A stretch of 64,000 nt of DNA from assembly GCF_001676155.1 (NCBI RefSeq), contig NZ_LZEW01000034.1, positions 1-64,000 of the forward strand, in the 5' to 3' direction. Shown piece by piece: positions 56,220 to 64,000 of the stretch. The notes beneath the pieces are model-generated. The model had not been told where the DNA came from and did not search any database. It worked only from the letters and a program-made list of their open reading frames with translations. Source of the DNA: Morganella psychrotolerans (lineage in GTDB: Bacteria > Pseudomonadota > Gammaproteobacteria > Enterobacterales > Enterobacteriaceae). Made by a program: the position numbers and the translations under genes. The stretch's first letter is position 1, and each line of letters begins with the position of its first letter.

Positions 56220-56323
56220 GCAGGTGACAGGCAGAGAAAGGAAAAGCGTAAGCGCCATGGATGGCGCGATCCGAGCGCACAAGGATGTGTTTACAGCGTC
56301 TTTTCGTTTTGCCTGTTACCCGC
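56220..56323. other. Structured repeat with GGA-bearing hairpins
   Basis: Imperfect arms (GCAGGTGACAGGCAGAGAAA at the left; TTTTGCCTGTTACCCGC at the right) enclose two small hairpins with GGA motifs: GCGCCAT-GG-ATGGCGC (56252-56267) and CACAAGGATGTG (56278-56289). The second matches the core of the CsrA consensus ACARGGAUGU. It could be a small RNA, a CsrA-binding element or an interspersed repeat; no promoter is evident. Confidence 0.5.
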
Positions 56324-56340
56324 GTTGGCACTGGCGTTAC

Positions 56341-56374
56341 AAAAAAAACCGCCGTTTTTTCAAACAGCGGTATT
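56341..56374 (-). terminator. Intrinsic terminator of lipA
   Basis: ACCGCTGTTT/AAACGGCGGT-type stem followed by T8 on the minus strand, about 25 bases after the lipA stop at 56400. Confidence 0.88.
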
Positions 56375-56399
56375 GTAGAGACTCAGTATAACGGTCGGA

Positions 56400-57365
56400 T
56401 TACTTAACTTCTTCGCCTTTTGCCTGTAAATCAGCATGATAAGACGAGCGGACAAACGGACCGCAGGCAGCATGGGTAAAGCCCATTGCCAGTGCCTCAG
56501 CTTTCATTTCGTCGAAATCTTCCGGGCTGACATAACGCTGAACCGGCAGATGATGACGGCTCGGTTGCAGATATTGTCCCAGAGTCAGCATGGTGACACC
56601 GTGACGGCGCAGGTCGCGCATAACATCCAGAATTTCTGCATTGGTTTCACCCAACCCGACCATCAGTCCCGATTTTGTCGGGATATCAGGATGCGCTTCT
56701 TTAAAGCGTTCAAGCAGTTGCAGTGACCAGTCATAATTCGCACCCGGACGCACCTGACGGTATACGCGCGGTACGTTTTCCAGGTTGTGGTTAAAGACAT
56801 CCGGCGGGGTGGCGATCAGAATCTCCAGTGCTTTATCCATACGACCACGGAAATCCGGCACCAGGGTTTCAATTTTAATTGCCGGGCTGTGTTCACGGAT
56901 AGCCGTAATACAGTCAGCAAAGTGCTGAGCACCACCATCACGCAGGTCGTCACGGTCAACAGACGTTATCACCACATAGCGCAGCCCCATATCTTTAATG
57001 GTCTGCCCCAGTTTTTGCGGCTCATTGGCATCCGGTGCATTCGGGCGCCCGTGGGCAACATCACAGAACGGACAGCGGCGGGTACAGATAGCGCCGAGGA
57101 TCATAAAAGTGGCAGTACCGTGGTTAAAACATTCGCTTAAGTTCGGGCAGGATGCTTCTTCGCACACTGAATGCAGGCCGTTGCGGCGCATTGCATCTTT
57201 TATTCCCTTGATTTTATGAGTATCTGCCGGAAGTTTAATTTTCATCCACGCGGGCTTACGCAGCCGTTCGGTCGTTTCTGATACCAGGTTTTTGACCGGG
57301 ATAAGCGCCATTTTATCGGCATCACGATATTTAATGCCGCGCTCCATCTGAATAGGTTTGCTCAT
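56400..57365 (-). CDS. lipA: Lipoyl synthase (radical SAM)
   Basis: 321 residues from the ATG at 57363-57365 ([21 protein letters not shown]), the same length and start as E. coli LipA; a longer frame lacks a ribosome site. The auxiliary cluster [12 protein letters not shown] and the radical-SAM cluster [10 protein letters not shown] are intact. It inserts two sulfurs into octanoyl groups made by LipB. Confidence 0.98.
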   Translation of the reverse strand: MSKPIQMERGIKYRDADKMALIPVKNLVSETTERLRKPAWMKIKLPADTHKIKGIKDAMRRNGLHSVCEEASCPNLSECFNHGTATFMILGAICTRRCPFCDVAHGRPNAPDANEPQKLGQTIKDMGLRYVVITSVDRDDLRDGGAQHFADCITAIREHSPAIKIETLVPDFRGRMDKALEILIATPPDVFNHNLENVPRVYRQVRPGANYDWSLQLLERFKEAHPDIPTKSGLMVGLGETNAEILDVMRDLRRHGVTMLTLGQYLQPSRHHLPVQRYVSPEDFDEMKAEALAMGFTHAACGPFVRSSYHADLQAKGEEVK

Positions 57366-57479
57366 GTTTATGCTGTTTCCGGTTAGATTCATCGGATAAT
57401 GATTGATGAGTGCCTGCAGAATGTAACGGAATCATCAATCTTTTAAAAAATATTTTAAATATGTTAAAAAATTATAACA

Positions 57480-58118
57480 CTATTCTGTCGCGAGTTGGAA
57501 TCCTAATTGTCGGCAAAATTGTGCGGTCAGTTCAGGCTGAACATCCGCTAATGTGATACCGGGAACAAAATCAGCCATTTGAGTCATTGCCAGACCGGCG
57601 TAGCCACAGGGATTAATCCGGTGAAAAGGTTCAAGATCCATATTAATATTGAGCGCCAGTCCGTGAAAGGAGCGCCCGTTACGGATACGCAGCCCGAGGG
57701 AACAAATTTTATTACCGCCCACATACACACCGGGGGCATCCGGGCGCGGGTAAGCATCAATGTTCCACTGTTTCAGTGTTTCAACAACGGTATTTTCCAG
57801 CGCTGACACCAGTTCACGCACACCGATTTTGTCGCGTTTCAGATCAATCATCACATACATAACCTGTTGTCCCGGACCATGGTATGTCACCTGTCCGCCG
57901 CGATCTGACTGAATCACAGGGATGTCGCCCGGAGCGAGAACATGCTCTGCTTTACCCGCCTGACCTTGTGTGAAGACGCGTTCGTGCTCAACCAGCCAGA
58001 TTTCATTGCCGGTTTGTGTGTCGCGTTGTTCAGTAAATTGATGCATGGCGTCAGAGACGGGGGAATAGGGGCGCAGACCCAGCTGATGTAATGTGATGGT
58101 GTTGTTTTGCAAAATCAT
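57480..58118 (-). CDS. lipB: Octanoyl-[ACP]:protein N-octanoyltransferase
   Basis: 212 residues from the ATG at 58116-58118 ([20 protein letters not shown]). Conserved [33 protein letters not shown], the catalytic Lys region KICSLGLRI and the catalytic Cys in INPCGYAGL. It transfers octanoate from acyl carrier protein to lipoyl domains, upstream of LipA. The 110-base gap to lipA is AT-rich. Confidence 0.97.
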   Translation of the reverse strand: MILQNNTITLHQLGLRPYSPVSDAMHQFTEQRDTQTGNEIWLVEHERVFTQGQAGKAEHVLAPGDIPVIQSDRGGQVTYHGPGQQVMYVMIDLKRDKIGVRELVSALENTVVETLKQWNIDAYPRPDAPGVYVGGNKICSLGLRIRNGRSFHGLALNINMDLEPFHRINPCGYAGLAMTQMADFVPGITLADVQPELTAQFCRQLGFQLATE

Positions 58119-58184
58119 ATCTTCAATCCGGTATGCCGAACCCGCAGTATAGCGCGCGTGACAAAAGTGCACCAGTGATGTGCA

Positions 58185-58245
58185 TATACCCTTGTTCACT
58201 CAAATTGCAGGTTCGTTGGCTGAATTCTGAATGACGGTGGGTATA
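58185..58245. repeat. ERIC-like element, internally deleted (61 bp)
   Basis: Ends TATACCCTTGTTCACTCAAA and TGAATGACGGTGGGTATA with the core missing. Located between ybeD and lipB, where it would be transcribed as part of their leader or spacer. Confidence 0.8.
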
Positions 58246-58261
58246 GAATGTTCAGAAGCAT

Positions 58262-58290
58262 AAAAAAAAGACCGCCTGTTCAGGCGGCCT
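58262..58290 (-). terminator. Intrinsic terminator of ybeD
   Basis: ACCGCCTG/CAGGCGGC stem followed by T8 on the minus strand, about 30 bases after the ybeD stop at 58320. Confidence 0.93.
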
Positions 58291-58319
58291 TCATAATGAA
58301 TGATAAGGCAATAATGTTA

Positions 58320-58583
58320 TTACAGAACCATTCTTACGCGTTCTAATGCACCCAGTTCTTCGTACAGGCTTTCAATCTGGTCGATATGGGTTGCGTCAAT
58401 TGTGACAGAAACAGAATGATATGTTCCTTTGCTGCTCGGCTTGACGGACGGGCTGTAATCACCCGGCGCATGGCGCTGAATCACTTCCAGAACATCTTCC
58501 AGTAACTCAGGTTCAGCAGCACCCATCACTTTGTAAGTAAATGAGCAGGGGAACTCTAACAGTTCATTCAAATTGGTTTTCAT
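58320..58583 (-). CDS. ybeD: DUF493 family protein YbeD
   Basis: 87 residues, same length as E. coli YbeD ([23 protein letters not shown]). Small ACT-like alpha/beta protein; proposed regulatory role in lipoate metabolism by neighbourhood only. It lies between dacA and lipB, as in E. coli. Confidence 0.96.
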   Translation of the reverse strand: MKTNLNELLEFPCSFTYKVMGAAEPELLEDVLEVIQRHAPGDYSPSVKPSSKGTYHSVSVTIDATHIDQIESLYEELGALERVRMVL

Positions 58584-58650
58584 GGGTGCTCCTTAATAAA
58601 GCAAATCTCAGATGAACTAAATATGGGGGTTATTCATCTGATTTCAAGGC

Positions 58651-59865
58651 TCAGCCGAACCAGCGGTGAAACAGCAGGCGGATATAGTCTATCAGGCGGC
58701 TGAAGAAATTGCCTTCCGGCACGGCCTGCGCCACAACCAGCGGGCGGCTTTCAATAATCTGGTTATCCAGCTGGAAATTAATGGTACCGACAACCTGGTT
58801 TTGTGCCAGCGGTGCATGTAATTCCGTGTTATTCAGGACAAATGCAGCTTTCAAATCTTTCAGACGTCCACGCGGAATAGTGAGATACACATCATTTTCC
58901 ACGCCTAACTGCACTTTATCGGTATCGCCGAACCAGACAATTTCAGAGGCCAGCGGGTTATCTTTCTGCATTGGTTTTACAGTTTCAAAGAAACGGAATC
59001 CCCATGTCAGTAATTTTTTGCTTTCCGCATTACGGGCAGAGGCGGATTTGGTTCCCATAACAACAGAGATCAGGCGCATATCGCCTTCTGTTGCAGAGGC
59101 GACCAGGTTGTAGCCCGCGCCGTTGGTGTGTCCGGTTTTGATCCCGTCCGCATTCAGGCTTTTATCACCGAGCAGATCATTACGGTTCTGCTGGGTAATA
59201 TTATTATAGGTGAACGAGCGCTCTTTATAGATAGCGTATTCATTCGGCACATCACTGATCATTGCCTGACCGATCAGCGCCATATCGCGTGCAGTACTGT
59301 ACTGACCTTCCGCATCCAGCCCGTGAACTGTTTTAAAATGCGTGTTTTTCAATCCAAGCTGCGCGACGTAGCTGTTCATCTGGCTGACAAATGCATCCTG
59401 ATCGCCGGAGACAAATTCTGCCATTGCGACACAGGCATCATTACCGGATTGCAGGTTGATCCCACGGGTGAGATCCGCCACGCTGACACTGTCACCGGGT
59501 TTGAGGAACATCAGGGAAGAGCCACGGAACACCGGGTTGCCGGTCGCCCAGGCATTTTTCCCGACAGTCACCATGCTCTGCGGGGTGAATTTTCCGGCCT
59601 GCATTGCCTGACCGATGACATAGCTGGTCATCATTTTAGTCAGACTGGCAGGATCACGGCGGACATCGGCATTTTTTTCAGCAAGAATTTTGCCGGAATG
59701 GTAATCCATCAGAATATAGGATTCTGCTTCAATCTCCGGTACGGCAGGTATGACGGTATTCTGACCCGGGATGTCGGCGGCAGAGGCGGCAGCGCTCAGC
59801 GCCAGTGCAAAACCAAAAGCAGCCAGACGGGTGGCACGGTAACAATAAGTGGTTGCGTATTTCAT
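58651..59865 (-). CDS. dacA: D-alanyl-D-alanine carboxypeptidase DacA (PBP5)
   Basis: 404 residues. A signal peptide ends at AAASAA. Active-site motifs are complete: SLTK (Ser74, Lys77), SGN in [15 protein letters not shown], and KTG in [12 protein letters not shown]. The C-terminal beta domain is followed by the amphipathic membrane anchor [19 protein letters not shown]. It trims pentapeptides of peptidoglycan in the periplasm. An in-frame A7 run is present. Confidence 0.97.
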   Translation of the reverse strand: MKYATTYCYRATRLAAFGFALALSAAASAADIPGQNTVIPAVPEIEAESYILMDYHSGKILAEKNADVRRDPASLTKMMTSYVIGQAMQAGKFTPQSMVTVGKNAWATGNPVFRGSSLMFLKPGDSVSVADLTRGINLQSGNDACVAMAEFVSGDQDAFVSQMNSYVAQLGLKNTHFKTVHGLDAEGQYSTARDMALIGQAMISDVPNEYAIYKERSFTYNNITQQNRNDLLGDKSLNADGIKTGHTNGAGYNLVASATEGDMRLISVVMGTKSASARNAESKKLLTWGFRFFETVKPMQKDNPLASEIVWFGDTDKVQLGVENDVYLTIPRGRLKDLKAAFVLNNTELHAPLAQNQVVGTINFQLDNQIIESRPLVVAQAVPEGNFFSRLIDYIRLLFHRWFG

Positions 59866-59954
59866 GAGTGTTAAAACAATATTGATGATGCCGGTGGAAA
59901 AGAAACGCTATCATAGCAAAAGTGCTGTGATAGCGCGTTATTTTACGTAAGTTT

Positions 59955-60030
59955 TATACCCTTATTCATTCAAACTGCAGGTTCGTTGGCGCAGGGAAGC
60001 CTGCCTGCATCCTGAATGACGTTGGGTATA
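59955..60030. repeat. ERIC-like element, internally deleted (76 bp)
   Basis: TATACCCTTATTCATTCAAA start and CATCCTGAATGACGTTGGGTATA-type end with a shortened middle, between rlpA and dacA. Confidence 0.83.
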
Positions 60031-60069
60031 TACTTTTGGTTTTACAACACAGGGCGCATAAAAATCAGA

Positions 60070-61098
60070 TTATGGCGCCAGGATAAACGAATTCATATTC
60101 AGTTGCTGACGTAACCGTCCCTGAATCTCGGTTGCCCGTTCGCGGCTGGTGAACGGTCCTAACTGAACGCGGTAAACATCACCGAAAGCTTCTGTCATGC
60201 CGGGAACTCCCAGTTTGTCGCTGAGTTCTTTCTGCCACTGTGTCGCGCGATCGGCATCACCCACAGCACCCACCTGGATACGGTAACCCGTCGTAACGGC
60301 TGGCGCAGTAGTTGCCGGTTGTGTCACTGTGACAGGAATTGACGGGATATCAGACGTGGTTGCAGGTACTTCAGACGTTTCCTGCACGGCGGCGGATTTA
60401 TTGCCCGCAGGGATCAGAGCTGACTCAGGCTGTGGCTGCGCCATTACCGGACGGCTGTTCACCGGCAGTGCCGGAGCACTTTCCATTACGGGTGTTCCCA
60501 TCGCACTGGTTTTTCCGAGCTCAGGGCGACCCGGCAGGGCATAGCTCTGTTTGGCAACAACGGTGCCGACAGTCCCGGGACCGCTCAGTGAGCCATCCTG
60601 TGAAACAATAATCGGATCAATTTTAATGCGGGTGTTTGGCAGCAGGTTCAGGCGATCAGCAACCGCGCGTGACAGTCCCATTTGCTTGCCGGGCATGTAC
60701 GGTCCGCGATCATTAATGCGCACGACCATCATCCGGTTATTCGCCATATTGGTTACGCGGGCATAGCTTGGGATCGGCAGTGTCGGGTGTGATGCGGTTA
60801 ATTCCGCACTGTTAACCCGTTCACCGCTGGCCGTCGGATTTCCGTTTTGTGCCTGGCCGTAGGTCCACGCGTAGCCTTGCTGCGTAAAATTTTCCGGATC
60901 ACGGACAATCTGATATTGCTGCCCGTTGCGGGCATAATCGTCATTGGCTCCGGGGTGCAGAGGTTCAAACGTCGGCACTGCGCCTAAAATTTCTTTTGCC
61001 GGACCGGCGGGAGCTGTGTGTTTAATCTGCGGGGGCGTTGATGGACATCCCGCAAGCAATACGGCCATAACAGTGACCGAAATTAATCGTAAGTGCAT
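60070..61098 (-). CDS. rlpA: Septal/lateral-wall lipoprotein RlpA
   Basis: 342 residues from the ATG at 61096-61098 (MHLRLISVTVMAVLLAGC, lipobox LAGC), with AGG 6-9 bases upstream; an ATG 12 bases earlier overlaps that ribosome site. A double-psi beta-barrel (SYARVTNMANNRMMVVRINDRGPYM) follows, then a Pro/Thr-rich linker (about 215-265) and a C-terminal SPOR domain (TGYRIQVGAVGDADRATQWQ) that binds denuded peptidoglycan. Confidence 0.95.
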   Translation of the reverse strand: MHLRLISVTVMAVLLAGCPSTPPQIKHTAPAGPAKEILGAVPTFEPLHPGANDDYARNGQQYQIVRDPENFTQQGYAWTYGQAQNGNPTASGERVNSAELTASHPTLPIPSYARVTNMANNRMMVVRINDRGPYMPGKQMGLSRAVADRLNLLPNTRIKIDPIIVSQDGSLSGPGTVGTVVAKQSYALPGRPELGKTSAMGTPVMESAPALPVNSRPVMAQPQPESALIPAGNKSAAVQETSEVPATTSDIPSIPVTVTQPATTAPAVTTGYRIQVGAVGDADRATQWQKELSDKLGVPGMTEAFGDVYRVQLGPFTSRERATEIQGRLRQQLNMNSFILAP

Positions 61099-61109
61099 AA
61101 AAAACCTCA

Positions 61110-62228
61110 TTATAAGCTTTTTGATAACATCTTGCGGTGCGTATGAATTGACATGACAATACCAAACCCCGCCATTAATACAATTAAGGCAGAACCACCG
61201 TAACTCATCATTGGCAGCGGTACCCCCACCACCGGCAGGATCCCGCTCACCATTCCGATATTCACAAACACATACACAAAAAAGATAAGCATCAGGCCAC
61301 CGACCATAACCCGGCCAAAGGTGTTTTGCGCCCGGGCTGCAATAACAAGCCCGCGCATAATAATCAGAAGATAAATAACCAGCAGGAATATGACACCAAT
61401 CAGCCCTAACTCTTCTGCGAGTACGGCAAAAATAAAGTCAGTGTGGCGTTCCGGCAGGAATTCCAGCTGGGATTGTGTCCCCAGCAGCCAGCCTTTCCCG
61501 GCGAGCCCGCCGGAGCCGATAGCGATTTTTGACTGAATGATATGGTAGCCGGCACCGAGCGGATCGGTTTCCGGATCCAGCAGCATCATCACGCGTCCGC
61601 GCTGGTAATCGTGCATCAGGAAAAACCAGAGCAGCGGAATAAAGGCCGCAAGAAGGAGCACGGCAACACCAATCAGCCGCCAGCTCATACCGGCGAGAAA
61701 CAGCACAAAAATCCCTGAAGCGGCAACCAGAATCGAGGTTCCCAGATCCGGCTGTGCGGCAACCAGCAGTGTCGGTATAATCACCAGCAGCAGGGCGATA
61801 GCGGTATTTTTTAGTGTCGGCGGGCACTGGTCACGATTCATAAACCGTGCAACCATCAGCGGAACCGCTATTTTTGCAATCTCTGACGGCTGAAAGCGGA
61901 TAATCCCCAGATCCAGCCAGCGCTGTGCGCCTTTACTTATCTGCCCGAAAACATCCACAAACACCAGCAGGACAACACAGACGATATACAGATGCGGCGC
62001 CCAGGTTTCATACACACGGGGCGGGATCTGTGCCAGTATCAGCATGACGACAATACCGGTAAAAATCTGTCCGAGGCGGCGCTCCATCATTTCCGGATCC
62101 AGACCGCTGGCACTCCACAGGACAAAGGCACTGTAGACCAGCAGGATCATCAGCAGCACAAACAACGGAAAGTCGATGTGCATGCGGGTCATTAAGGATA
62201 CTTTGCGTTGATTTTCAGTCATGGGCAT
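61110..62228 (-). CDS. mrdB: Rod-shape SEDS glycosyltransferase RodA (MrdB)
   Basis: 372 residues with about ten membrane spans; starts at 62228 or 62222 are both possible. SEDS motifs present: [48 protein letters not shown]. It polymerises glycan strands with PBP2 in the elongasome. The start overlaps the mrdA stop (TAATG), so translation is coupled. Confidence 0.97.
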   Translation of the reverse strand: MPMTENQRKVSLMTRMHIDFPLFVLLMILLVYSAFVLWSASGLDPEMMERRLGQIFTGIVVMLILAQIPPRVYETWAPHLYIVCVVLLVFVDVFGQISKGAQRWLDLGIIRFQPSEIAKIAVPLMVARFMNRDQCPPTLKNTAIALLLVIIPTLLVAAQPDLGTSILVAASGIFVLFLAGMSWRLIGVAVLLLAAFIPLLWFFLMHDYQRGRVMMLLDPETDPLGAGYHIIQSKIAIGSGGLAGKGWLLGTQSQLEFLPERHTDFIFAVLAEELGLIGVIFLLVIYLLIIMRGLVIAARAQNTFGRVMVGGLMLIFFVYVFVNIGMVSGILPVVGVPLPMMSYGGSALIVLMAGFGIVMSIHTHRKMLSKSL

Positions 62229-64000
62229 TACTCAGTTTCACTGCCGGGCGGGGAAGGCGGCGCATCGGGTAAGTCAGTATTGTTATCCCCCAGCAGAACG
62301 TGATCCAGAATCTGGCGGACTAATGTTCCCACTGCAGGACCGGCTCCGCCGTTTTCCAGAATGATAGTAACCGCAACAGTCGGGTTATCATAAGGTGCGT
62401 AGGCGATCATCAGCTTATGGTCACGCAGTCGTTCGGCAAGTTTGCTGGCATTGTAGGTTTCATAACTGAATACCTGCGCTGTACCGGATTTCGCTGCGGC
62501 TTTATACGGCGTTCCGGCAAAAAATTTCCGCCCTGTGCCGTTCGGGGCATTAGCAACACCGTACATACCTGATTTTGCCAGTTCCCAGTACCCGGAATGG
62601 ATATCGGCGATGGCAGTATTGGTTTTTTGTTCATACGGCAGCATTCCGTCACCTTCTTTGGTGCCCAGTAACAGATGCGGTGTTTTAACCACGCCGTCAT
62701 TAATCAGGATATTGAGTGCTTTTGCCATCTGAATGGGGGTGGATGTCCAGTAACCCTGACCAATCCCGACCGGAATGGTATCGCCCTGATACCACCGTTT
62801 TTTATAGCGGCGCTCTTTCCATTCACGGGTCGGCATCACCCCGTTGTACTCTTCTATCAGGTCAATACCGGAATACTCACCATAACCAAAGCGGGTCATC
62901 CAGGCGGAGAGGCGATCGATACCCATGTCATACGCCACCTGATAGAAAAAGGTATCCGCGGATTCAACAATGGCTTTCACAACATTCAGATTGCCGTGAC
63001 CATAGCGTTTCCAGTCGCGGTAACGTTTTTCCGAGCCGGGCAATTGCCACCAGCCGGGGTCAAAGATAGTTGTATTGCGGGTGATCACTTTCTCGCTGAG
63101 TGCGGCGACAGAGATAAAGGGTTTAACGGTTGATGCAGGCGGATAAAGCCCCTGAGTGGTGCGGTTGATAAGCGGGCGATCCGGATTGCCGAGTAAATCA
63201 CGGTAATTCGGTCCGGAAATTCCGTTAACAAACAGGTTCGGGTCGTAACTCGGGTTAGAGACCAGGGCGAGAATTTCACCGTTACGCGGATCACTGACAA
63301 CCACGGCAGCACGGCTGGTGGTCAGCAGTTTTTCAATATAAATCTGTAACTCAAGATCAACCGTGAGATAGATATCTTTCCCGGCTTGCGGTGCCTGTTC
63401 ATGCAACTGGCGGATCACGCGCCCGCGGCTGTTGACTTCCACTTCCTCATAGCCGGTTTTTCCGTGTAACACGGATTCATAATAGCGCTCGATTCCCAGC
63501 TTGCCGATATCATGAGTCGCGGCATAGTTAGGCAAAATGCCGTCTTTTTCCAGACGTTCGACATCTTTATCATTAATTTTTGCCACATAACCAATCACAT
63601 GTGTCAGTGCAGAGCCATACGGATAAAAGCGGCGCTGATAGCCTTTGATTTCCAGTCCGGGAAAGCGGTACTGATTGACAGAAAACCGTGCAACCTCAAT
63701 CTGGTTCAGCGGGGTTTTCAGTGCAATAGAGGTAAAGCGGCGTGAGCGTTTGCGCTCTTTTTCATAGTTGGCGATATCCTCGTCTGTCAGGTCGACAATA
63801 TCCCGTAATTCATTCAGTACTGCCGGCAGGTCAGTGACTTTTTCCGGCACAATTTCCAGTTGGTAAATAGTGCGGTTAAGCGCAAGCAATGTCCCTTTGC
63901 GATCATAGATAAGACCCCGGCTCGGCGGAATAGGCACGAGTTTTATCCGGTTATCATTTGACCGGGTCTGATAATCTTCATGGCGGTTTATCTGTAAATT
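62228..64000 (-). CDS. mrdA: Penicillin-binding protein 2 (MrdA), 5' end outside the window
   Basis: At least 590 residues; the open frame continues past 64000 with [21 protein letters not shown] before [15 protein letters not shown], so the N-terminal membrane anchor is missing only because the window ends. The transpeptidase motifs are visible: STVK in [15 protein letters not shown] in SADTFFYQ and KSGT in [11 protein letters not shown]. It cross-links lateral-wall peptidoglycan together with RodA and is the target of mecillinam. Confidence 0.97.
   Translation of the reverse strand, partial: NLQINRHEDYQTRSNDNRIKLVPIPPSRGLIYDRKGTLLALNRTIYQLEIVPEKVTDLPAVLNELRDIVDLTDEDIANYEKERKRSRRFTSIALKTPLNQIEVARFSVNQYRFPGLEIKGYQRRFYPYGSALTHVIGYVAKINDKDVERLEKDGILPNYAATHDIGKLGIERYYESVLHGKTGYEEVEVNSRGRVIRQLHEQAPQAGKDIYLTVDLELQIYIEKLLTTSRAAVVVSDPRNGEILALVSNPSYDPNLFVNGISGPNYRDLLGNPDRPLINRTTQGLYPPASTVKPFISVAALSEKVITRNTTIFDPGWWQLPGSEKRYRDWKRYGHGNLNVVKAIVESADTFFYQVAYDMGIDRLSAWMTRFGYGEYSGIDLIEEYNGVMPTREWKERRYKKRWYQGDTIPVGIGQGYWTSTPIQMAKALNILINDGVVKTPHLLLGTKEGDGMLPYEQKTNTAIADIHSGYWELAKSGMYGVANAPNGTGRKFFAGTPYKAAAKSGTAQVFSYETYNASKLAERLRDHKLMIAYAPYDNPTVAVTIILENGGAGPAVGTLVRQILDHVLLGDNNTDLPDAPPSPPGSETE

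Overview
The window looks like chromosomal DNA from a member of Enterobacterales, most probably a Morganella-like species (family Morganellaceae). This rests on gene content and protein resemblance to Escherichia coli orthologues with a roughly balanced base composition; species assignment is an inference. The left edge is the 3' end of a 5S rRNA gene, so the window begins just downstream of an rRNA operon. The right edge cuts the mrdA (PBP2) gene.

Region 1 (about 0.1-30.3 kb) is an accessory island lying where E. coli has kgtP, between the 5S gene and yfiM. It holds two large, unrelated autotransporter adhesin-like genes (572-3604 and 26997-30314) bracketing a leftward type VI secretion operon (25737 down to 4549). 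That operon carries tssA, B, C, hcp, E, F, G, vgrG, a tip module (DUF2169-pentapeptide fusion, second pentapeptide protein, DUF3540 protein, DUF4150/PAAR-like protein), then tssJ, K, L, M and a small unknown gene. No clpV (tssH) is present and no classical toxin domain is visible. tssA and the divergent DUF6499/DUF2285 gene are each split by a frameshift at an A7 run. The first autotransporter gene ends against 19 tandem octamers, followed by its terminator.

Region 2 (30.8-37.5 kb) matches the E. coli yfiM-pssA-pka-tapT-yfiF neighbourhood: lipoprotein, phosphatidylserine synthase, protein acetyltransferase, tRNA acp3U synthase and a SpoU-type methyltransferase. Region 3 (37.7-38.9 kb) holds two paralogous small genes of unknown function, one frameshifted. 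Region 4 (39.2-52.4 kb) matches the E. coli emrB-emrA-emrR-ygaY-proXWV-nrdFEIH block: multidrug efflux, osmoprotectant import and the class Ib ribonucleotide reductase with NrdR boxes. Region 5 (52.9-64 kb) carries selU, an ogt-like gene and cspE, a DMT-family exporter, then lipA-lipB-ybeD-dacA-rlpA-mrdB-mrdA (lipoate synthesis and cell elongation).

Two genome-scale patterns stand out. First, eight copies of an ERIC-like palindromic element (four full-length at about 124-127 bp, four internally deleted at 61-82 bp) are scattered from 32.7 to 60 kb, several at junctions between synteny blocks, and none lies in the T6SS island. Second, four genes (tssA, the DUF2285 gene, ygaY, proV) are broken in the same way, by one surplus A in a run of 7-9 A, and a fifth (38375-38853) is broken in a double A run. 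Other A7/A8 runs in the window are in frame, so these are either real contingency or decay events or scattered homopolymer sequencing errors.
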